Under the pieces are notes generated by a model. It had not been told where the DNA came from and did no database searches. It worked only from the letters and a program-made list of their open reading frames with translations. Shown here one piece after another: positions 59,845 through 64,000 of a DNA stretch of 64,000 bases (position 1 is the first letter of the stretch; every line of letters starts with the position of its first letter). The position numbers and the translations under genes were made by a program. Origin of the DNA: Micromonospora sp. WMMA1947. GTDB taxonomy: Bacteria; Actinomycetota; Actinomycetes; Mycobacteriales; Micromonosporaceae. Location of the stretch: the NCBI RefSeq assembly GCF_027497355.1, contig NZ_CP114909.1:3615001-3679000 (forward strand), given 5' to 3'.

Positions 59845-59850
59845 AATAAT
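59845..59850 (+). promoter_or_regulatory. -10 element of ctaE-qcrCAB (probably leaderless)
   Basis: AATAAT is 6 nt upstream of the ctaE GTG at 59857, and no ribosome-binding site is found. AT-rich hexamers are rare here, but the match to TANNNT is not exact. Confidence 0.4.
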
Positions 59851-59856
59851 GACCGC

Positions 59857-60456
59857 GTGACTGCGGCCCCAGCCATTGACAAGAGCCGGATCCACTCCCT
59901 GACCCGACCCAACATGGTCAGCGTCGGGACGATCGTGTGGCTCTCCAGCGAACTCATGTTCTTCGCGGCGCTGTTCGCGATGTACTTCTCCATCCGCGCG
60001 GCGGCGCCGGAGCAGTGGGAGAAGCACACCGAGGTGCTGAACATCCCGTACGCGACCACGTTCACGGTGATCCTGGTGCTCTCCTCGATCACCTGCCAGA
60101 TCGGCGTGTTCGCGGCCGAGCGCGGTGACGTCCACGCTCTGCGCCGGTGGTTCACGATCACCTTCGTGATGGGTCTGATCTTCGTGCTCGGTCAGCTGAA
60201 CGAGTACCGGACCCTGGTGCACGAGGGTGTGAAGATCAACGAAGACGGCTACGGGTCGATGTTCTACCTCACCACCGGCTTCCACGGTCTGCACGTGACC
60301 GGCGGTCTCATCGCCTTCGTGATCTTCATGGTCCGTACCACGATGGGCCGGTTCACCCCCGCCCAGGCGACCTCGGCGATCGTCGTGTCCTACTACTGGC
60401 ACTTCGTGGACGTCGTGTGGATCGGGCTCTACGCCATGATCTACTGGCTCCAATGA
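59857..60456 (+). CDS. ctaE: Cytochrome c oxidase subunit III
   Basis: 199 residues with five membrane segments. Conserved parts are [20 protein letters not shown] with the Glu of the family, [20 protein letters not shown] and [20 protein letters not shown] (His-Phe-Val-Asp signature). It is an integral subunit of the aa3 oxidase beside the oxygen entry path. First gene of the qcr cluster, followed by qcrC after 72 nt. The short form (no extra N-terminal helices) is normal for actinobacteria. Confidence 0.95.
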   Translation: MTAAPAIDKSRIHSLTRPNMVSVGTIVWLSSELMFFAALFAMYFSIRAAAPEQWEKHTEVLNIPYATTFTVILVLSSITCQIGVFAAERGDVHALRRWFTITFVMGLIFVLGQLNEYRTLVHEGVKINEDGYGSMFYLTTGFHGLHVTGGLIAFVIFMVRTTMGRFTPAQATSAIVVSYYWHFVDVVWIGLYAMIYWLQ

Positions 60457-60528
60457 TCTTGGCGCGTCACGAACCGCGCCGCTGCTCCGTCCCCTGAGAC
60501 AAGGTCCAACCGGTTAAGGACACAGGTC

Positions 60529-61362
60529 ATGACTTCTGACAACGACCGCCGACGCGGTCTGCTCGCGCGGCTGCGCGGGCGGCCCGTAGCGCGCAGCAGG
60601 GGCCGCCGCCGGCTGGGTGCCGCGGTCCGGCTGTTCGCCGCGCTGATGCTGGCCGGCGGTGCCTACACCGTCTTCGCCCCCGGCGTGCAGGCGCAGGACA
60701 ACCCTCCGTTGACCGCCGCAGGCAACGAGGGTAAGGCGCTGTTCGACGTGAGCTGTGTGACCTGTCACGGTCGCAACGCCCAGGGCGTCGAGGGCCGCGG
60801 TCCGAGCCTGATCGGCGTCGGGTCGGCCTCGGTGGAGTTCCAGGTCAGCAGCGGTCGCATGCCGATGGCCCGGCAGGAGGCCCAGGCCATGCGCAAGCCG
60901 CCGCAGTTCACCGACGAGCAGGTGCGCCAGCTCGGGCAGTACATCCAGGAGCTCGGCGGCGGCCCGGAGGTCCCCAACGGCGACCTGCGTGAGGGCGCCA
61001 ACCTGTCCACCGGTGGTGAGCTGTTCCGGATCAACTGCTCGCAGTGCCACGCCTTCGGCGGTGGCGGCGGCGCGCTGTCCTCCGGCAAGTACGCGCCGAG
61101 CCTCGCGCCGGCCAGTGACCGGCAGATCTACGCCGCGATGCTGAGCGGCCCGCAGAACATGCCGGTGTTCGGCGACAACCAGATCACGCCCGAGGAGAAG
61201 GCGGACATCATCGCCTACATCCAGGAGACGCTGAAGCACGACGGTGACCCGGGCGGCTTCAACCTGGGCCGCTACGGCCCGTCGACCGAGGGTCTCGCGA
61301 TCTTCCTGGTCGGCATCGTCGCGCTGGTCTTCGCGAGTTTGTGGATCGCGGGCAAGTCGTGA
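60529..61362 (+). CDS. qcrC: Diheme cytochrome cc1 (QcrC)
   Basis: 277 residues. A basic N-terminus and signal anchor (FAALMLAGGAYTVFAPG) lead to two cytochrome c domains with heme motifs CVTCH (about 84) and CSQCH (about 168), each with a downstream Met ligand region (RMPMARQEA, NMPVFGDNQ). A C-terminal helix (GLAIFLVGIVALVFASLWIA) anchors it. In actinobacteria this diheme subunit replaces soluble cytochrome c and passes electrons directly from bc1 to CtaC. AAGGACACAGG precedes the ATG. Confidence 0.95.
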   Translation: MTSDNDRRRGLLARLRGRPVARSRGRRRLGAAVRLFAALMLAGGAYTVFAPGVQAQDNPPLTAAGNEGKALFDVSCVTCHGRNAQGVEGRGPSLIGVGSASVEFQVSSGRMPMARQEAQAMRKPPQFTDEQVRQLGQYIQELGGGPEVPNGDLREGANLSTGGELFRINCSQCHAFGGGGGALSSGKYAPSLAPASDRQIYAAMLSGPQNMPVFGDNQITPEEKADIIAYIQETLKHDGDPGGFNLGRYGPSTEGLAIFLVGIVALVFASLWIAGKS

Positions 61363-61429
61363 CCGGACGGATCAATGCTTCCAGTGCTGTGGCGCCGGCC
61401 CCCGGCGTCACCCGTAGCGAGGTGACGGC

Positions 61430-62518
61430 ATGAGCACCCACACCGAGCACCAGGCCCCGCAGGGCCCGGAGCCGCTCGACGTGAACGACCCCCGGCTCTC
61501 CCGGTTCGACATCGTCCAGGAGGGTGCGCGGCGGGACGACATCGAGATCGTCCACTACGAGCCGCAGGTGGTCCCGGGCAGCAAGGCCGAGCGCCGGCTG
61601 ACCCGTACGGTCGCCCTGATGTTCCTGCTGACCGGCGTCTTCGCCACCGCCTTCCTGGTGGTCTACATCTGGTGGCCGTGGCAGTGGGAGCCGGGTCGCG
61701 GTGGCGACAAGCTCTACACGCCGCTGCTCGGCGTGACGCTCGGCCTGGCCCTGCTGGGCATCGGTTTCGGCATCCTGACCTGGGGCAAGAAGCTGCTGCC
61801 CAAGGAGGTCTCGATCCAGGACCGGCACGACCAGGCCGACGATCCGGAGGGTCGCAAGATCACCGGTGAGACCATGCTCTACCTGGCCGACGAGATGGGC
61901 GTCCGTCGCCGGCCGCTGCTCGGCATCTCCCTGCTCGCCGGCCTGGCGCCGGTGGGCGCGGTGGCCGCGGCTCCACTGATCGGTGGCCTGATCGAGCAGC
62001 CGCACAAGAACAACCAGATGTTCACCACCGGCTTCCAGCCGGGCGAGGGCGGCAAGAAGATCCGGCTGATCCGTGAGGACGGCCGCCCGATCCGCCCGGC
62101 CGACGTCAGCGTCGGCGGCCAGCTCACCGTGTTCCCGGGCATCGACGGCGGTGTGAGCAACCTGCACGCCGACTCGCCCACCCTGCTCATCCACCTGCGG
62201 GAGGACGACGCGCAGAAGTCGCGCGCCGCGAACGAGCGCAAGGGCCACGGCGACTACATGTGGGGCAACTACGTCGCGTACTCCAAGATCTGTACGCACG
62301 CCGGCTGCCCGGCCAGCCTCTACGAGCAGCAGACCAACCGCCTGCTCTGCCCCTGCCACCAGTCCCAGTTCCTCATCACCGACAACGCCAAGCCGATCTT
62401 CGGCCCGGCGAACCGGCCGCTGCCGCAGCTGCCGATCGAGGTGGACGAGGAGGGCTTCTTCGTGGCGAAGTCCGACTACACCGAGACCATCGGTCCCGAC
62501 TTCTGGGAGCGGCCATGA
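61430..62518 (+). CDS. qcrA: Rieske iron-sulfur protein (QcrA)
   Basis: 362 residues. Three membrane helices (about 61-80, 100-120 and 163-185) are typical of actinobacterial Rieske proteins. The [2Fe-2S] site is formed by CTHAGCP (about 288-294) and CPCHQSQF (about 308-315), giving two Cys and two His ligands plus the disulfide pair. It transfers electrons from menaquinol to QcrC. The stop overlaps the qcrB start (ATGA), and GAGGTG precedes its own ATG. Confidence 0.95.
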   Translation: MSTHTEHQAPQGPEPLDVNDPRLSRFDIVQEGARRDDIEIVHYEPQVVPGSKAERRLTRTVALMFLLTGVFATAFLVVYIWWPWQWEPGRGGDKLYTPLLGVTLGLALLGIGFGILTWGKKLLPKEVSIQDRHDQADDPEGRKITGETMLYLADEMGVRRRPLLGISLLAGLAPVGAVAAAPLIGGLIEQPHKNNQMFTTGFQPGEGGKKIRLIREDGRPIRPADVSVGGQLTVFPGIDGGVSNLHADSPTLLIHLREDDAQKSRAANERKGHGDYMWGNYVAYSKICTHAGCPASLYEQQTNRLLCPCHQSQFLITDNAKPIFGPANRPLPQLPIEVDEEGFFVAKSDYTETIGPDFWERP

Positions 62519-64000
62519 AGCGCCGAAAGTTTGATGCAGCAGCGCTGCCGGCCAAGAGCGCGCGGGCGGTGGACGACCGCTTCCAGGTGGCCACGCCCCT
62601 GCGCAGGCTGCTGAACAAGGTCTTCCCCGACCACTGGTCGTTCCTGCTCGGCGAGATCGCGCTGTTCTCGTTCATCGTCCTGCTGCTCACCGGCGTCTTC
62701 CTGACGTTCTTCTTCGAGCCGGCGATGACCGAGGTCATCTACAACGGCAGCTACGCCCCGCTGCGGGGCACGCCGATGTCGGCCGCCTACGCCTCCAGCC
62801 TGGACATCTCCTTCGATGTCCGCGGTGGTCTGATCATGCGGCAGATGCACCACTGGTCGGCCCTGCTGTTCATGGCCGCGATCGTGGTCCACATGCTGCG
62901 CGTCTTCTTCACCGGCGCGTTCCGCAAGCCGCGTGAGACCAACTGGATCATCGGCTCGCTGCTGTTCTGGGTCGGCTTCCTGGCCGGCTTCACCGGCTAC
63001 TCGCTGCCGGACGACGGCCTGTCCGGCACCGGTCTGCGGATCGCCTCCGCGATCATCCTGTCGATCCCGGTGATCGGTTCCTGGGTCAGCTCGTCGATCT
63101 TCGGCGGGGAGTTCCCCGGCACCATCATCATCAGCCGCTTCTTCATCGCCCACGTGCTGCTCGTCCCGGGCCTGCTGGTGGCGCTGATCAGCGTGCACCT
63201 CGGCCTGGTCTTCAAGCAGAAGCACACCCAGTGGCCTGGCCCCGGCCGGACCAACTCCAACGTGGTCGGCGAGCGGATGTTCCCGCGCTACGCGCTCAAG
63301 CAGGGCGGCTTCTTCATGGTCGTCTTCGGCGTGATCGCGCTGCTGGGCGGCCTGTTCCAGATCAACCCGATCTGGCTGTTCGGCCCGTACGAGGCGTGGG
63401 TGGTCTCGGCCGCCAGCCAGCCCGACTGGTACGTCATGTTCCTCGACGGCTCGACCCGGCTCATGCCGGGCTGGGAGATCAGCATCCCGATCGGCAACGG
63501 GTACGTCATTCCACCGTTGTTCTGGCCCACTGTGGTGCTACCCGGCATCCTGGTCGGTCTCTCGACGATGTACCCGTTCCTGGAGGCGCGCCGCCTCAAG
63601 GACTACAAGCACCACAACCTGCTCCAGCGGCCCCGGGACGTTCCGGCCCGGACCGCCGTGGGCGCCATGGCGCTCGCCTTCTACATCGTGCTGACCCTCT
63701 CCGGCGCCAACGACGTCATCGCGGACAAGTTCCACATCAGCCTGAACGCGATGACCTGGGCCGGCCGGATCGGCCTGCTGATCCTCCCGCCGATCGCGTA
63801 CTACATCACGTACCGGATCTGCCTGGGGCTGCAGCAGCACGACCGCGAGGTGCTGGCCCACGGCGTGGAGACCGGCATCATCAAGCGGCTGCCCGACGGC
63901 CGGTTCGTCGAGGTCCACCAGCCGCTCACCTCGGCCGAGGGCCACGACGGTCACCCGCCGGCGCTGGACTACGTCGGCTGGGTGGTGCCGAAGAAGATGA
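62515..64000 (+). CDS. qcrB: Cytochrome b subunit QcrB (partial, 3' end outside window)
   Basis: The open frame runs from ATG 62515 to the window edge without a stop (495 codons seen). It has the fused b/subunit-IV form of actinobacteria. Heme-b ligand histidines are in [20 protein letters not shown] and in [20 protein letters not shown]. The quinol-site motif PEWY appears as PDWY ([12 protein letters not shown]), normal for the group. About eight membrane helices are visible, followed by the cytoplasmic C-terminal tail. QcrB is the quinol-oxidising subunit of the bc1-aa3 supercomplex. Confidence 0.95.
   Translation, partial: MKRRKFDAAALPAKSARAVDDRFQVATPLRRLLNKVFPDHWSFLLGEIALFSFIVLLLTGVFLTFFFEPAMTEVIYNGSYAPLRGTPMSAAYASSLDISFDVRGGLIMRQMHHWSALLFMAAIVVHMLRVFFTGAFRKPRETNWIIGSLLFWVGFLAGFTGYSLPDDGLSGTGLRIASAIILSIPVIGSWVSSSIFGGEFPGTIIISRFFIAHVLLVPGLLVALISVHLGLVFKQKHTQWPGPGRTNSNVVGERMFPRYALKQGGFFMVVFGVIALLGGLFQINPIWLFGPYEAWVVSAASQPDWYVMFLDGSTRLMPGWEISIPIGNGYVIPPLFWPTVVLPGILVGLSTMYPFLEARRLKDYKHHNLLQRPRDVPARTAVGAMALAFYIVLTLSGANDVIADKFHISLNAMTWAGRIGLLILPPIAYYITYRICLGLQQHDREVLAHGVETGIIKRLPDGRFVEVHQPLTSAEGHDGHPPALDYVGWVVPKKM

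Noticed and set aside
1..64000. tRNA or rRNA genes
   Set aside because: No cloverleaf or rRNA segment was recognised by eye in any intergenic region; a tRNAscan-SE run would be decisive.

Overview
The window is GC-rich actinobacterial chromosome. GTG starts are common, the cytochrome bc1-aa3 genes are of the actinobacterial QcrCAB/CtaC-E-F type, and the palindromic intergenic repeats resemble those I remember from Micromonospora and Salinispora. My best placement is Micromonosporaceae, probably Micromonospora; this rests on sequence impression and no database search. There are about 58 protein genes, no rRNA, no tRNA, no CRISPR array and no insertion sequence. One gene runs off each end (glnA on the left, qcrB on the right).

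Layout. 1-2.2 kb: glnA with a GlnR-type operator, an RDD membrane protein and a DUF4191 protein. 2.4-7.3 kb: a large LuxR-family ATPase regulator preceded by a 56-residue ORF, and a polytopic GT-C-like membrane protein. 7.3-11.5 kb: lipA and lipB, separated by an archaeal-type aspartyl-tRNA synthetase gene with a T-box leader whose specifier codon reads GAC (Asp), plus a VOC protein. 11.5-15.7 kb: a second GT-C-like membrane protein, a secreted PHB-depolymerase-type esterase and a TIGR01777 epimerase. 15.8-22.5 kb: an accessory block with a VapBC pair, two aldo/keto reductases, an F420-type LLM oxidoreductase, LtrA, and a TetR/SDR divergon with two operator palindromes. 22.6-29.3 kb: sucB-lpdA, pepA and gcvT. 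29.4-33.7 kb: a DUF2314 protein, then cobS overlapping a cobU-cobT fusion. 33.8-41.6 kb: small conserved proteins, an M50 protease, an aldo/keto reductase and a 1883-residue disordered/TPR/WG-repeat protein. 41.8-46.2 kb: a three-gene ABC-2 exporter, an XRE-cupin regulator and azlCD. 46.3-54.6 kb: a DUF3043 protein, murA, nadA, glycerate kinase, an ErpA-type protein, adoK, a small kinase, tusA and a cysteine desulfurase. 54.7-64 kb: ctaC-ctaF, a palindromic-repeat cluster, trpD, a receiver-like protein, ctaG and ctaE-qcrC-qcrA-qcrB.

The order glnA / DUF4191 / lipA / lipB / TIGR01777 SDR / sucB / pepA / gcvT / cobS / cobT / DUF3043 / glycerate kinase / ErpA / adoK / ctaC / ctaF / qcr-ctaE / trpD closely follows, from memory, the Mycobacterium tuberculosis order around Rv2192-Rv2220. 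The window is therefore an old conserved backbone with lineage-specific insertions. Functional links are lipoate synthesis (lipA, lipB) feeding the lipoyl enzymes (sucB, with gcvT in the glycine cleavage system), corrin nucleotide-loop assembly (cobUT, cobS), and the respiratory supercomplex (ctaC, ctaE, ctaF, ctaG, qcrCAB).

The most notable signals are: (i) the Asp-specific T-box, apparently translational, in front of the extra AspRS; (ii) a 52-bp palindromic repeat inside the WG-repeat gene that is translated in frame as a 17-residue insert rich in rare codons, with an intergenic relative at 56.4 kb; (iii) other palindromic repeat families, one copy of which supplies the last codon and stop of tusA; and (iv) about ten genes with a TANNNT element 6-8 nt upstream of the start codon, indicating leaderless transcripts.
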